Source of the DNA: Tenacibaculum sp. 190130A14a
GTDB taxonomy: Bacteria > Bacteroidota > Bacteroidia > Flavobacteriales > Flavobacteriaceae
Assembly (NCBI RefSeq): GCF_964048965.1
Contig: NZ_OZ040189.1
Coordinates: 372,001 to 436,000 of the forward strand
DNA length: 64,000 nt
Reading direction: 5' to 3'
The translations under genes and the position numbers were made by a program. Shown piece by piece: positions 26,984-35,774 of this stretch (position 1 is its first letter; each line of letters opens with the position of its first letter). The notes below the pieces were generated by a model, which ran no database searches, had not been told where the DNA came from, and worked only from the letters and a program-made list of their open reading frames with translations.

Positions 26984-27740
26984 CGAAGACTTCTTTAGAG
27001 TTTTGAGTGGTAATTTCGGAAATTTCATCAAAACTTAAACCATAAATGTCTACTAATTTGTCTATTACATTCGTGATATAAGAACTCTCGTTGCGTTTTC
27101 CTCTATAAGGAGTTGGGGCTAAATATGGCGCATCAGTCTCTAAAACAACATGCTTAATATCTATTTGATTTAAAAACTTATCTATTTTACCATTTTTAAA
27201 AGTAGCAACCCCTCCAATTCCTAATTTCATATTGTACGAAATGGCTTTTTGAGCTTGTTCTAAAGTTCCAGTAAAGCAATGGAAAATTCCATATAAATCT
27301 TCACTTTTTTCTGTTTCTAAAACTTCAAAAATTTCATCAAAGGCTTCTCTACAATGAATAACTATAGGAAGTTTTTTTTCTTTTGCCCATTGAATTTGCG
27401 TTCTAAAGGCTTCTTGTTGTTGAGGTAAAAAGCTTTTATCCCAATACAAATCAATTCCTATTTCACCAATAGCGTAAAAGCTACGTTTGTCTAACCACTC
27501 TTTTACATGAGCTAATTCTTCTTGATAGTTTTCTTTCACTGAAGTAGGGTGTAGCCCCATCATTAAGAAAACGTCGGTTGGATAGTTTTTCTCCAAATCG
27601 AACATTCTTTCGGTGTATGAACTATCAATAGCTGGTATAAAAAAACGAGAAATACCTGCGTTTTTAGCTCGCTGCATCATATCATTTCTATCTTCATCAA
27701 ATTGTTCAGAATATAGGTGAGTGTGTGTATCTGTAATCAT
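26976..27740 (-). CDS. tatD: TatD family metal-dependent DNase
   Basis: Hydrolase of 254 residues with the TIM-barrel metal ligands of TatD: His6-x-His8 (THTHL), the Glu in GEIGID (about 92-97), His in VIHCR, His in GIFHCFTG, and Asp in LETDAPYLAP. TatD proteins are 3'-5' exonucleases implicated in DNA quality control. The ATG at 27740 is almost back to back with the divergent protease gene, and the end overlaps ogt. Together tatD and ogt form a small repair operon. Confidence 0.92.
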   Translation of the reverse strand: MITDTHTHLYSEQFDEDRNDMMQRAKNAGISRFFIPAIDSSYTERMFDLEKNYPTDVFLMMGLHPTSVKENYQEELAHVKEWLDKRSFYAIGEIGIDLYWDKSFLPQQQEAFRTQIQWAKEKKLPIVIHCREAFDEIFEVLETEKSEDLYGIFHCFTGTLEQAQKAISYNMKLGIGGVATFKNGKIDKFLNQIDIKHVVLETDAPYLAPTPYRGKRNESSYITNVIDKLVDIYGLSFDEISEITTQNSKEVFGV

Positions 27741-27777
27741 TTATAGCGTATCTTTACAGCTAGCAAAAGTACGAGAA

Positions 27778-28260
27778 ATGGCAAGTTTGAAAAAAGTATT
27801 GAGAAAAAAGAAGTATATAAAAATAAAATTAAAGAAAATAATCACCAATCATTTAGAGTTAGAGGCTGAAATTAACGGAGTGAAAGGGCGTTTTATTTTA
27901 GATACAGGTGCTTCTAATTCTTGCGTAGGATTGGATTTAAAAGAGCATTTCAACTTAATATCTGAAGAAAGTGAAATAAAAGCGGCAGGTGCTGGCGCTA
28001 CCGATATGGAAACACAAAAATCTGAAAATAATACTTTAAAAATTGGAAAATGGAAAACAAACCAATCTAATTTAGTGTTGTTTGATATGTCGCATGTAAA
28101 GGCAGCATTAACTCAGCATAATGCCGAAGAGGTGCATGGAATTATTGGTGCTGACGTGTTAGAAAGTGGTAAGGCTTTTATTGATTATGATAAAAAAGTG
28201 CTGTATTTGAAAAAATTAAAGAAAAAAAAGCGTAAAAAATTGTACCGTGTACCTTTTTAA
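27778..28260 (+). CDS. Retropepsin-like aspartic protease
   Basis: Soluble protein of 160 residues with the pepsin/retropepsin motif LDTGAS (Asp42 catalytic) and a family-typical second hydrophobic-glycine element HGIIGADVL (about 120-128). One Asp motif implies a homodimer, as in retroviral proteases. The N-terminus is very basic (KKVLRKKKYIKIKLKK). I chose ATG 27778; the frame extends to 27721 but that would overlap tatD on the other strand and add an unlikely segment. TATCTTTA at 27749-27756, one base off the -7 consensus, precedes the chosen start. Target proteins unknown. Confidence 0.82.
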   Translation: MASLKKVLRKKKYIKIKLKKIITNHLELEAEINGVKGRFILDTGASNSCVGLDLKEHFNLISEESEIKAAGAGATDMETQKSENNTLKIGKWKTNQSNLVLFDMSHVKAALTQHNAEEVHGIIGADVLESGKAFIDYDKKVLYLKKLKKKKRKKLYRVPF

Positions 28261-28339
28261 AACGATGAAAATTTGTTAAAAACTGTTAAAATTTCAGTGC
28301 TAAATATTAGTTTTTCTAACTTAGGAAACATATTCATGT

Positions 28340-28360
28340 AAACCGATTTTATTGGTTTTT
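28340..28360 (+). terminator. Weak hairpin, possible terminator of the protease gene
   Basis: Stem AAACCGA/TTGGTTT with one G-U pair, loop TTTTA and only two further T. About 80 bp after the protease stop. Confidence 0.35.
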
Positions 28361-28395
28361 AAGAAATTTAGATTAAGAGTTTAGTATATTATTTT

Positions 28396-28433
28396 AAATG
28401 TTATAAGATGAAAGTCTTGTAACATTTTTTTTT
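28396..28433 (+). terminator. Strong intrinsic terminator inside the leader of a small gene
   Basis: Thirteen-base-pair stem (AAATGTTA, a T-G wobble, AAGA paired with TCTT and TAACATTT) with a TGAAAG loop, ending in a run of nine T. It lies 41 bp before the ATG of the next gene on the same strand and 135 bp after the previous stop, so it either ends a small RNA or attenuates the gene. Confidence 0.8.
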
Positions 28434-28474
28434 GATAGGCGTCGAATAGATGTAATCAAATAAAATCAATAACC

Positions 28475-28690
28475 ATGAAAACTTCAGTAAATAACTTAGT
28501 ATTAGAAAGAGGAATTTTATCCTCCGTTTACAAACAAGAAATTAAAAGAAACATTCGATCAATGAAGGCAGAATCATTATCTCGTGTTAAAAACAAATTA
28601 AAAAGCGACAGCTCAAAATTGTATAGTGAAACAGCTACAATTTTAAAAGTCTCAATGTTTGCTATTGCTTTAGTACTTCTCGTTGTGTAA
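28475..28690 (+). CDS. Small tail-anchored membrane protein, unknown function
   Basis: A 71-residue protein not recognised as a family. The N-terminal 50 residues are basic and helical (many Lys, Arg and Ser), and the last 18 residues are a hydrophobic helix (VSMFAIALVLLVV), so the chain would be anchored by its C-terminus with the basic part in the cytoplasm. It stands alone, between a strong leader hairpin and a bidirectional terminator, so it is probably its own transcript. Coding status is supported by a normal start and a coherent tail-anchor design, but no homologue comes to mind. Confidence 0.6.
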   Translation: MKTSVNNLVLERGILSSVYKQEIKRNIRSMKAESLSRVKNKLKSDSSKLYSETATILKVSMFAIALVLLVV

Positions 28691-28695
28691 ATAAA

Positions 28696-28725
28696 AAAAT
28701 CTCACAACAAACGTTATGAGATTTT
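28696..28725 (-). terminator. Intrinsic terminator, mainly for the leftward gene
   Basis: Nine-base-pair stem AAAATCTCA/TGAGATTTT; a T run follows on the leftward strand, just past the gene ending at 28731. It may also serve the converging small gene. Confidence 0.75.
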
Positions 28726-28730
28726 GAAAA

Positions 28731-29378
28731 TTAATAATTAAGTCTTTTTCCTAGTTCAATTAATCTTTGGTCAAATTCATTTTCTTTATCGATTTGAATG
28801 ACCTCAATATGAACATGTTCATAAAAATATTTTCTAAGATTTTTTATTAAGTCCTTTTGAGAATCAATCGAAATATTTTCAAAACCAATAGTATAACTAA
28901 AATCATCTGTATTTGTGTATTGGCCTAAATATATGTTTTGATTAGAGACTAAACCTTTAGTTTGTCTCAGAGATTTTATAAAATCTTTCTCTGTAGATTT
29001 TTTAGGATGTTTGAAATAGGAATAGATTTGTTCAATTTTAACTTTTTTAGAATCTAAAGATTGTTCGCTTAAATTTAAAATAACATCATTTGTAACATCA
29101 ATTCCTCCATTAGAGTTTGTTTTTATACTTGTTATCGTATTGGATGGACCATATGGAATCGACCACCATCCAAAAAGAATAGATATGAAATTATACCTTA
29201 AAGTATGTTTTTTGACCTCATTACTTTTTAAAAAGTATACAGGAGAACAAACATGTATGTTACCTACTATTAATGAAATGCTATATTGATAAGTTATAAA
29301 TTTATGTGTTTTGTTAGATGCTTTATTTTTAATTTCATCAACATTATAACCTTCAATATTCTTTAAACGATATATCAT
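28731..29378 (-). CDS. Hypothetical protein with a GWWSIPYGP membrane-proximal motif
   Basis: A 215-residue protein of unknown function. Its first half carries a hydrophobic patch around ILFGWWSIPYGPSNTI (about 67-82), a pattern I associate with small Bacteroidota membrane-linked proteins that otherwise lack a name; there is no signal peptide. The second half is soluble, Lys-rich and helical. It lies 3 bp after the aminotransferase on the same strand, so it may be co-transcribed, but the functions look unrelated. The gene is visibly more AT-rich than its neighbour, possibly marking an accessory insertion. Confidence 0.6.
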   Translation of the reverse strand: MIYRLKNIEGYNVDEIKNKASNKTHKFITYQYSISLIVGNIHVCSPVYFLKSNEVKKHTLRYNFISILFGWWSIPYGPSNTITSIKTNSNGGIDVTNDVILNLSEQSLDSKKVKIEQIYSYFKHPKKSTEKDFIKSLRQTKGLVSNQNIYLGQYTNTDDFSYTIGFENISIDSQKDLIKNLRKYFYEHVHIEVIQIDKENEFDQRLIELGKRLNY

Positions 29379-29381
29379 ATA

Positions 29382-30569
29382 TTAAGAAAGAATAGCTTTT
29401 ATTCTTTTTACAGCTTCACGTAATTGTAATTCTGAAGCAGCATATGATAAACGAATGCAATTTGGTGCACCAAATGCTTCTCCAGTTACAGTGGCAACAT
29501 TTGCTTCTTCTAACAATAGCATAGAAAAATCATTAGCATTGTTAATTTCTTTTCCTTGAATTGTTTTTCCAAAGAAAGCCGAAATGTCTGGGAAAATATA
29601 AAAAGCACCTTCTGGTACATTCAATTTAAAACCATCTATTTCGCCTAGAAGTTGTAACATCAAATCTCTACGGTTTTTAAATTCATCTACCATGTATTGA
29701 ACTTTTTCAGGAGATGCCTTAACCGCTGTAATAGCCGCACGTTGTGCAATACAATTGGTTCCAGAAGTAATTTGCCCTTGCATTTTAGTACATGCTTTTG
29801 CAATCCATTGAGGAGCTCCAATAAAACCAATTCTCCAACCAGTCATGGCAAAAGCTTTGGCTAAACCATTTACAGTAATTGTACGATCGTACATGTTTTC
29901 TATGGCAGCAAAACTAAATGGTTTATCTCCATAGTTAATATGCTCATAGATTTCATCAGATAATATATATATCTGTGGATGATTTTCTAAAACCTTTGCT
30001 AGCGCTCTATACTCTTCTTCAGAATAAATAGATCCACTAGGGTTATTTGGTGAATTAAAGAAAATCATTTTTGTTTTTGGTGTAATAGCTGCCTCTAACT
30101 GCTCTGGAGTAATTTTAAAATCATTCTCGATAGAAGAAGGGATTTCAATAAATTTTGCTTCGCAAAGCATTGCAATAGCAGAATAGCTTACCCAGTATGG
30201 AGCTGGTAATAATACTTCGTCACCAGGATTTAATAATACCTGTGCTACATTAGCAATCGACTGTTTTGCTCCAGTAGATACAACGATTTGATTCGGTGCA
30301 TAGGTTAAGTTATTATCACGCTTAAACTTTTCGCAAATAGCTTCTTTCAATTCAACATATCCGTCTACTGGTGTATATGAATTATAATCTTGATTAATAG
30401 CTTCAATTGCTGCGTCTTTAATAAAGTCTGGAGTGTTAAAATCAGGTTCTCCTAAACTTAAGCTAATAATATCTTTACCTTGTCCTTTTAATTCTCTTGC
30501 TTTAGCAGCCATGGCTAAAGTTTGTGAAACAGGTAAATTTTGAATTCTGTTTGATAATGCTTGTGACAT
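29382..30569 (-). CDS. PLP-dependent aspartate aminotransferase, class I
   Basis: Cytoplasmic enzyme of 395 residues that would transfer the amino group between aspartate and 2-oxoglutarate. Family markers: SLGEPDFNTP (38-47), NSPNNPSG (172-179), the PLP-binding Lys238 in NGLAKAFAMTGWRIGF, and a conserved Arg in the C-terminal CIRLSYA. Closest in pattern to the AspC/AspB type Ib group common in Bacteroidota. It follows the desaturase gene by 22 bp and precedes a hypothetical gene by 3 bp. An aromatic or broad substrate range cannot be excluded. Confidence 0.9.
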   Translation of the reverse strand: MSQALSNRIQNLPVSQTLAMAAKARELKGQGKDIISLSLGEPDFNTPDFIKDAAIEAINQDYNSYTPVDGYVELKEAICEKFKRDNNLTYAPNQIVVSTGAKQSIANVAQVLLNPGDEVLLPAPYWVSYSAIAMLCEAKFIEIPSSIENDFKITPEQLEAAITPKTKMIFFNSPNNPSGSIYSEEEYRALAKVLENHPQIYILSDEIYEHINYGDKPFSFAAIENMYDRTITVNGLAKAFAMTGWRIGFIGAPQWIAKACTKMQGQITSGTNCIAQRAAITAVKASPEKVQYMVDEFKNRRDLMLQLLGEIDGFKLNVPEGAFYIFPDISAFFGKTIQGKEINNANDFSMLLLEEANVATVTGEAFGAPNCIRLSYAASELQLREAVKRIKAILS

Positions 30570-30591
30570 TGTGTTTATTATTGTGGTGTTG

Positions 30592-31683
30592 TTACGCTAG
30601 TTGTGGTTTTTTTCCTAGTTCGGCTAAATGTCTAAAGTGCTCTATAATAGCTCTTCTAGTTGTTCTATATTCGTGATAAGGTAAATTGAATTCTTTAGCG
30701 GTCTCTTTAACGATTTTTGCTAACTTATCATAGTGAATATGCGAAATGTGTGGGAAAATATGGTGTTCTACTTGGTGGTTTAAACCGCCAGTATAAAAGT
30801 TAATTAACCAGTTTTTAGGAGCAAAATTAGCCGTTGTGTATAATTGGTGAATTGCCCAAGTGTTTTTCATGTTACCATCTTCGTCTGGCAAAGGCATTTC
30901 AGTTTTAGGTACAATATGAGCTAATTGAAAAATAACACTTAAAATAATTCCTGCAGTATAATGCATTGCAAAAAAACCTATTAACACTTTCCACCATGCA
31001 ATATCTAAAACAGCAATTGGTAATACAATCCAAAGGGCATAGTATAATACCTTAGATACTACTAGTTTAGTCCATTCAGTTGCAGGATTTGGAAATTCAC
31101 CGTACGATAATTTTCTTTTTAAATAACTGTGCATTTGTTTAAAATCGGTAGTGATAGCCCAGTTAATCGTTAATAAACCATATAAGAAAATTGAGTAGTA
31201 TTTTTGGAATTTATGAATCCATAACCACTGTGCATGTTTAGAAAAACGAATAACTCTACCAGCATCAATATCTTCATCATGTTCAGGAATGTTTGTATAC
31301 GTGTGGTGTAAAACATTGTGTTGTACTTTCCAGTTATATACGTTTCCAGCTAAAATATAAATACTACTTCCAAAAAGTTTATTTACCCATTTTTTGCTAG
31401 AAAATGATTCGTGATTTGCGTCATGCATAACGTTCATACCTACACCAGCCATTCCTACTCCCATCACTAAAGCGAGTGCTAATTTTATCCATTGAGACAT
31501 ATCAATAGTTAAAATCAAAATAAAAGGCACAATAAATAGAGAAAGCATAACTGCTGCCTTAATATAAAGTTTCCAATTCCCTGTTCTTTTAATGTTATTC
31601 TCTTTAAAATAAGTGTTTACACGTTTGTTAAGGGTTCTGAAAAACTTTGCTTGGTCAATTCGAGAAAAGTTTATTGTCTTCAT
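30592..31683 (-). CDS. Membrane fatty acid desaturase, acyl-CoA/acyl-lipid type
   Basis: Membrane di-iron desaturase of 363 residues that introduces a double bond into fatty acyl chains, probably to keep membranes fluid in the cold. Three histidine boxes are intact: His87-x3-His91 (HDANH), His122-x3-HH127 (HNVLHH) and His303-x3-HH308 (HQVEHH). Four or so hydrophobic segments lie between. The third box with Gln at the second position is like front-end and linoleoyl-CoA desaturases. The -7 box TATTTTTG lies about 20 bp upstream of the ATG. Regioselectivity cannot be read from sequence. Confidence 0.9.
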   Translation of the reverse strand: MKTINFSRIDQAKFFRTLNKRVNTYFKENNIKRTGNWKLYIKAAVMLSLFIVPFILILTIDMSQWIKLALALVMGVGMAGVGMNVMHDANHESFSSKKWVNKLFGSSIYILAGNVYNWKVQHNVLHHTYTNIPEHDEDIDAGRVIRFSKHAQWLWIHKFQKYYSIFLYGLLTINWAITTDFKQMHSYLKRKLSYGEFPNPATEWTKLVVSKVLYYALWIVLPIAVLDIAWWKVLIGFFAMHYTAGIILSVIFQLAHIVPKTEMPLPDEDGNMKNTWAIHQLYTTANFAPKNWLINFYTGGLNHQVEHHIFPHISHIHYDKLAKIVKETAKEFNLPYHEYRTTRRAIIEHFRHLAELGKKPQLA

Positions 31684-31703
31684 TTGTTGTTTGTTATAAG
31701 TCG

Positions 31704-31711
31704 CAAAAATA
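31704..31711 (-). promoter_or_regulatory. -7 box for the desaturase gene
   Basis: TATTTTTG on the leftward strand matches TAnnTTTG, 21-28 bp before the ATG at 31683. Confidence 0.5.
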
Positions 31712-31802
31712 AACGTTTTTACTACATGGTTATTGCTTTTAAGCTACTTTTTAACAATTTGAATATCTTTTATTGAAAAGTAAATGTTAGTGATTTGTTT
31801 TT

Positions 31803-31810
31803 TACTTTTG
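31803..31810 (+). promoter_or_regulatory. -7 box for rsmG, decides the start
   Basis: TACTTTTG matches TAnnTTTG and lies 20 bp before ATG 31831. The longer frame starting at 31795 would begin upstream of this box, so 31831 is the better start. Confidence 0.5.
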
Positions 31811-31830
31811 CACCGAAACTTATACCCAAT

Positions 31831-32460
31831 ATGGAAATCATTAAAAAATACTTTCCGAATCTTACGGAACAACAAATAGAACATTTTTCTAAATTACAAG
31901 AGTTGTATGAAGACTGGAACTTAAAAATTAATGTAGTTTCTCGAAAAGATATTGACGAGCTGTACTTACGACATATATTGCATTCACTAGGAATAGCAAA
32001 AGTAATGCAGTTTCAGCCAGGAGCCAATGTAATGGATGTTGGTACTGGTGGTGGTTTTCCAGGGATTCCTTTGGCAATTTTATTTCCAGAAACAAACTTT
32101 CACTTGGTAGATTCTATTGGAAAGAAAATTAAGGTGGTAAATGAAGTCGTAGAAGGCTTAGGTTTAGAGAATGTAAAAACTACGCACGGACGTGTAGAAG
32201 AAGTAAAGGAAACCTATGATTTTATAGTGAGTAGAGCAGTAGCACAAATGGAGACTTTTCATCGTTGGATTAAAAACAAGGTGCAAAAGAAGCAAAATCA
32301 CGATTTAAAAAATGGGATTCTTTACCTAAAAGGAGGAGATTTAACCGAAGAATTAGTAAAATTCCCGAATGCTACCATTTATGATTTACCTAGTTATTTT
32401 GAAGAAGATTTCTTTGAAACAAAAAAAGTAGTTCATTTACCAGTAAAATTTAAGGGGTAA
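31831..32460 (+). CDS. rsmG: 16S rRNA (guanine527-N7)-methyltransferase
   Basis: SAM-dependent methyltransferase of 209 residues, the normal length for RsmG/GidB, which methylates G527 in the 530 loop of 16S rRNA. Motifs: WNLKINVVSRKD (29-40), the SAM-binding loop DVGTGGGFPGIPLAI (69-83), and a late catalytic-region SRAVA. The start at 31831 gives the typical MEIIKKYFP opening. It converges with the GH18 gene 8 bp downstream, without a visible terminator between them. Confidence 0.94.
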   Translation: MEIIKKYFPNLTEQQIEHFSKLQELYEDWNLKINVVSRKDIDELYLRHILHSLGIAKVMQFQPGANVMDVGTGGGFPGIPLAILFPETNFHLVDSIGKKIKVVNEVVEGLGLENVKTTHGRVEEVKETYDFIVSRAVAQMETFHRWIKNKVQKKQNHDLKNGILYLKGGDLTEELVKFPNATIYDLPSYFEEDFFETKKVVHLPVKFKG

Positions 32461-32468
32461 AAGAGGTG

Positions 32469-33656
32469 CTATTCTGAGAATTTTTCAGAAAGCAGGTTCC
32501 ATAGTTCTGAATATCCATCATCATATCCTAAAGCCCAAATACCAACACCACCAAGATGGTTGGTTTTTATCCAATCGTATTTGATAGCAAGAGATTTTTT
32601 GTTTTCGAACCAAATTTCTTTGTAACTATTGTCTGAATTTTTAATGGTAATATAGCTGGAAGAGCTTTCAGGGTCAAATAATACGTTGCTTTTTAAAGAA
32701 TCGATATAGATTCGTTGAATGTTTTTATATGGAGGATGAGATCTGAACCTTTTTACTTTTGAAGGGATTTTGTTAGAATAAGTATCCCATTCAGCACCAT
32801 AATAAGGGAGTCCAATAATTAAGTTTTTGTTCTGAACACCTTTATTGAGGTAATGCTGAACAGAAGCTTCAAGTCCTTTTCCGAAAGTTCTACTATTTTG
32901 TAAAGGGCTAACAGGCCCCGCGATTTTACTAAAGCTGCCATAATAGTCGTAACCCATCAAAGTGTAAAAATCTATAGAAGAATTAAGGGTATTGATATCA
33001 AATATATTGTTCCAATCTATTCCATATAAACAAAGAGAAACCATGTATTCAGGGTTGGCTTTTTTTAGTTTTTTTGAAAGCGATGTGATAAATTGAGCGA
33101 GTTTTTGTTTATCTTTTTTAGCAACTCCTTCAAAATCAATATTGATACCATTAGCATTTCTGTAAGCAAGTAGTGCTATTAAATTATTTGTCAGTGTTTC
33201 TTGAGATTTTGCGCTGGATAGGAAAACAGAGTTGTCTTTACTTCCAAAGTTTGAAACAGAAAGAAATACCTTGCAATTATTGGCTTGTGCACTATCTATT
33301 AAAGCAGTTGTTTTCCATTGATGGATGTTTTTATAATTCCCTGTTTCAGGAATGATTTTATAGGTAAAATAAGAGATGCCCCAGAGTAAAGAGAAATTAT
33401 AATTTTTATAGGTAGATCCGTTAGAATATAGATGCCAACCAAAAGTTCGGTAGTTTTTTTTGAGTTTTCTTTTTTTATGAATAACGATTCTATCTGAGAC
33501 CTGGTTAAGGCTGTCCCACTCTTGTTCTTTTGTTAAAGAACTACTACTATAGGTTTTTTCGTGTAAGTTTTGTTGACTAATAAAATCTTGTTTAAGCGTT
33601 TTGTTTTTGCAAGAAATTATTAGGAATGCTAAAACTAGGGGGACTAATTGTTTCAT
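32469..33656 (-). CDS. GH18-family glycoside hydrolase lipoprotein
   Basis: Lipoprotein of 395 residues (lipobox Cys16 in IISC). The barrel carries the GH18 active-site strand GINIDFEG, with Asp174 and catalytic Glu176, and a later MGYDYYG strand (234-240) that supplies the substrate-binding tyrosine. GH18 enzymes hydrolyse beta-1,4 GlcNAc linkages in chitin, glycoproteins or peptidoglycan. The compact single-domain form with no chitin-binding module resembles cell-wall or glycoprotein-directed members. It lies 48 bp downstream of a helicase gene on the same strand, with no functional link apparent. Confidence 0.82.
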   Translation of the reverse strand: MKQLVPLVLAFLIISCKNKTLKQDFISQQNLHEKTYSSSSLTKEQEWDSLNQVSDRIVIHKKRKLKKNYRTFGWHLYSNGSTYKNYNFSLLWGISYFTYKIIPETGNYKNIHQWKTTALIDSAQANNCKVFLSVSNFGSKDNSVFLSSAKSQETLTNNLIALLAYRNANGINIDFEGVAKKDKQKLAQFITSLSKKLKKANPEYMVSLCLYGIDWNNIFDINTLNSSIDFYTLMGYDYYGSFSKIAGPVSPLQNSRTFGKGLEASVQHYLNKGVQNKNLIIGLPYYGAEWDTYSNKIPSKVKRFRSHPPYKNIQRIYIDSLKSNVLFDPESSSSYITIKNSDNSYKEIWFENKKSLAIKYDWIKTNHLGGVGIWALGYDDGYSELWNLLSEKFSE

Positions 33657-33704
33657 GGTTTGATAGTAATTTAGTGTATTAAAACTACCATAAATAAACG
33701 AATA

Positions 33705-34937
33705 TTAATACCAACGTCTTTTCTTTTTCTTAGAGTTTGCAGATTTTCTACTTTTTTTATGTTTGCTAACCGTATTGGGTTGTTTTTTAGGTTTGGGTTT
33801 TACTAAGGGAAAAGGATGGTCTTCTACAACTTTTATATCTCTTTTTAAAGTTTCTTGAATGGTTTTAATATAACTCAATTCATCCTTGCTACATAAAGAA
33901 AAAGCAATACCCGATTTCCCCGCTCTACCAGTTCTTCCAATTCTATGAATATAGGTTTCAGGAATGTTGGGTAGGTCAAAATTAATAACAGCATCTACTT
34001 TACTAATATCAATACCACGAGCGGCAACATCTGTAGCAATTAAAATAGTTGCCTTTTTGTTTTTAAAATCTTCAATGGCTTTGTTACGAATCGCTTGTGT
34101 TTTATCACCATGGATACTGGTAACTTTGTATCCGTTTTTTAGTAGAGTTTGTTCAAGTTTATCAACGCCAAACTTGGTACGTCTAAAAATGATGATTTTA
34201 CCATGAATTTCATTTCTAAGAAGGTGTAAACATAAATCTGTTTTATTGCGTTTTGGAACATAATACAATAACTGACCAATATTTTTAGAAGTACTACCTG
34301 ACGGAGCAATGGTTATTTTTTCTGGATCGAATAACATCGATTTTGCCAAATCAGCAATTTTAGAAGGCATGGTTGCCGAAAACAAAAGAGTTTGTTTTTT
34401 ACGAGGGCATAACTCTTCAATTCGTTTTACATCATCTATAAACCCCATGTCTAACATTAAGTCAGCTTCATCTAGAACAAATGTTTTTAATAAACGTAAG
34501 TCAATAGTACCTTGTTTATGTAAGTCGATAAATCTACCAGGAGTTGCAATCAAGACATCTACTCCTTTGGTTAAAACATCTATTTGCGGAGCAGTAGACA
34601 TTCCACCAAAAATAGCAGTACTTCTTAAATTAGTGTATTTGCCGTAGGTTTTGAAGCTTTCCTGAATTTGAATTGCTAACTCTCGCGTAGGACTAACAAT
34701 TAAAGCTTTTATTTTTTTGCCACCTTTTTCTGAGTCTTGTTCTTTTAATAAGCTTTGGATAATTGGTAATGCAAAAGCGGCAGTTTTTCCGGTTCCGGTT
34801 TGTGCGGTTACAATTACATCTTTTTTATGCAATGCAACCGGAATTACCTTTTGTTGAACAGGTGTAGCAGTATGGTGTTTGTGCTCGGTAAGTGCTTTTA
34901 AAATTGTTTCGTGTAATTGTAATTCAGAAAACTGCAT
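33705..34937 (-). CDS. DEAD-box RNA helicase, RhlE-like
   Basis: ATP-dependent RNA helicase of 410 residues with all core motifs: Q motif (TATPVQQKVIPVAL), motif I AQTGTGKT (45-52), Ia PTRELA, Ib TPGR, motif II DEAD (156-159), motif III SAT, motif V ARGID and motif VI HRIGRTGR. The C-terminal 35 residues are a Lys/Arg-rich tail that would bind RNA nonspecifically. Roles in cold adaptation and ribosome assembly are usual. A consensus -7 box (TACCTTTG) sits 17-24 bp upstream. A second helicase of the family is at 51056. Confidence 0.93.
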   Translation of the reverse strand: MQFSELQLHETILKALTEHKHHTATPVQQKVIPVALHKKDVIVTAQTGTGKTAAFALPIIQSLLKEQDSEKGGKKIKALIVSPTRELAIQIQESFKTYGKYTNLRSTAIFGGMSTAPQIDVLTKGVDVLIATPGRFIDLHKQGTIDLRLLKTFVLDEADLMLDMGFIDDVKRIEELCPRKKQTLLFSATMPSKIADLAKSMLFDPEKITIAPSGSTSKNIGQLLYYVPKRNKTDLCLHLLRNEIHGKIIIFRRTKFGVDKLEQTLLKNGYKVTSIHGDKTQAIRNKAIEDFKNKKATILIATDVAARGIDISKVDAVINFDLPNIPETYIHRIGRTGRAGKSGIAFSLCSKDELSYIKTIQETLKRDIKVVEDHPFPLVKPKPKKQPNTVSKHKKSRKSANSKKKKRRWY

Positions 34938-34953
34938 TCGATAAAATTTTGAG

Positions 34954-34961
34954 CAAAGGTA
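34954..34961 (-). promoter_or_regulatory. -7 box for the helicase gene
   Basis: TACCTTTG on the leftward strand, 17-24 bp before the ATG at 34937. Confidence 0.5.
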
Positions 34962-35075
34962 GGTGAAAAGAGTTGAAATAGACAGTGTATAGTAGGTTTT
35001 GCACTTTTTTTACATTTCATTGACACTTTTGACGAAGGACTCAAATAATTTAGTGGAAACATTAAAAATTAGAGT

Positions 35076-35705
35076 ATGAGCATCATCAAAAAAATCACGG
35101 TTTTAATTAGTGTAGTTTTTACAATAGCATTGGTAAGTGGCTATGCCACGAAGAGTTCAAAAACTTCCAATAAAAAGGCAGAAAAGAAAGTAGTAGTTAA
35201 ATCAAAAAAAATGATTCATATGTTTGTGACACATGGTCATTGCAGTACCCCATTTGAGGGAGTGATTGAAAATATGAATGTTTATACCCCTATGTTACAA
35301 TATGAAGAAAATTCGTTGGGTAATATGAAGATTTCTTTTGAGGCAAATCCAAATACATTTCATGTTAACAGAGCAGAAGAGTTAACACCAAGAGTACAAA
35401 CCCCAGGTTTATTTATTGGAATAAATAATGAAAACATAACTTTTAAATCTACGAATGTGTATAGGATGGGAGTTGATTGGTATCAGGTAAATGGTAAAAT
35501 GACTATTAAAGGAGAAGAAAGAGAGGTAAAATTGTTTGCTACTAGTATTCGAGGGTCGTATGATAGTGGAGTGAGTTCAATGGTGTTACAAGGACGTGTA
35601 AATTTATTTGATTGGGGAATTGATTACGATAAACTTGTCAATGGAAAATCTGAAGATATAGCAACAAAATGGTTGTTTTTACATTTGAAAGTAGATTTGT
35701 GTTAA
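35076..35705 (+). CDS. YceI-like periplasmic protein
   Basis: A 209-residue exported protein: hydrophobic N-terminal signal (about 6-24), a basic linker, then a YceI-like lipocalin fold (about 45-205) with the family-type strand NGKMTIKGEEREVKLFA. YceI proteins bind isoprenoid or other amphiphilic molecules in a beta-barrel; here no catalytic motif is expected. The mature N-terminus is unusually Lys-rich. It stands alone between a divergent helicase and a converging subtilase, with a shared terminator downstream. Ligand unknown. Confidence 0.75.
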   Translation: MSIIKKITVLISVVFTIALVSGYATKSSKTSNKKAEKKVVVKSKKMIHMFVTHGHCSTPFEGVIENMNVYTPMLQYEENSLGNMKISFEANPNTFHVNRAEELTPRVQTPGLFIGINNENITFKSTNVYRMGVDWYQVNGKMTIKGEEREVKLFATSIRGSYDSGVSSMVLQGRVNLFDWGIDYDKLVNGKSEDIATKWLFLHLKVDLC

Positions 35706-35709
35706 AAAA

Positions 35710-35743
35710 CAAAAGTCATAGGTTGATTTAACTTATGACTTTT
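35710..35743. terminator. Bidirectional intrinsic terminator
   Basis: Stem AAAAGTCATA/TATGACTTTT between converging genes; T-rich sequence follows best on the leftward strand. Confidence 0.75.
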
Positions 35744-35774
35744 AATATAATTTTGATTAACTAGATAATACTCT

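Noticed and set aside
28272..28290. Repeated TGTTAAA at a 10-bp interval after the protease gene
   Set aside because: AT-rich words of this kind recur in several leaders in the window; too short to claim an operator.
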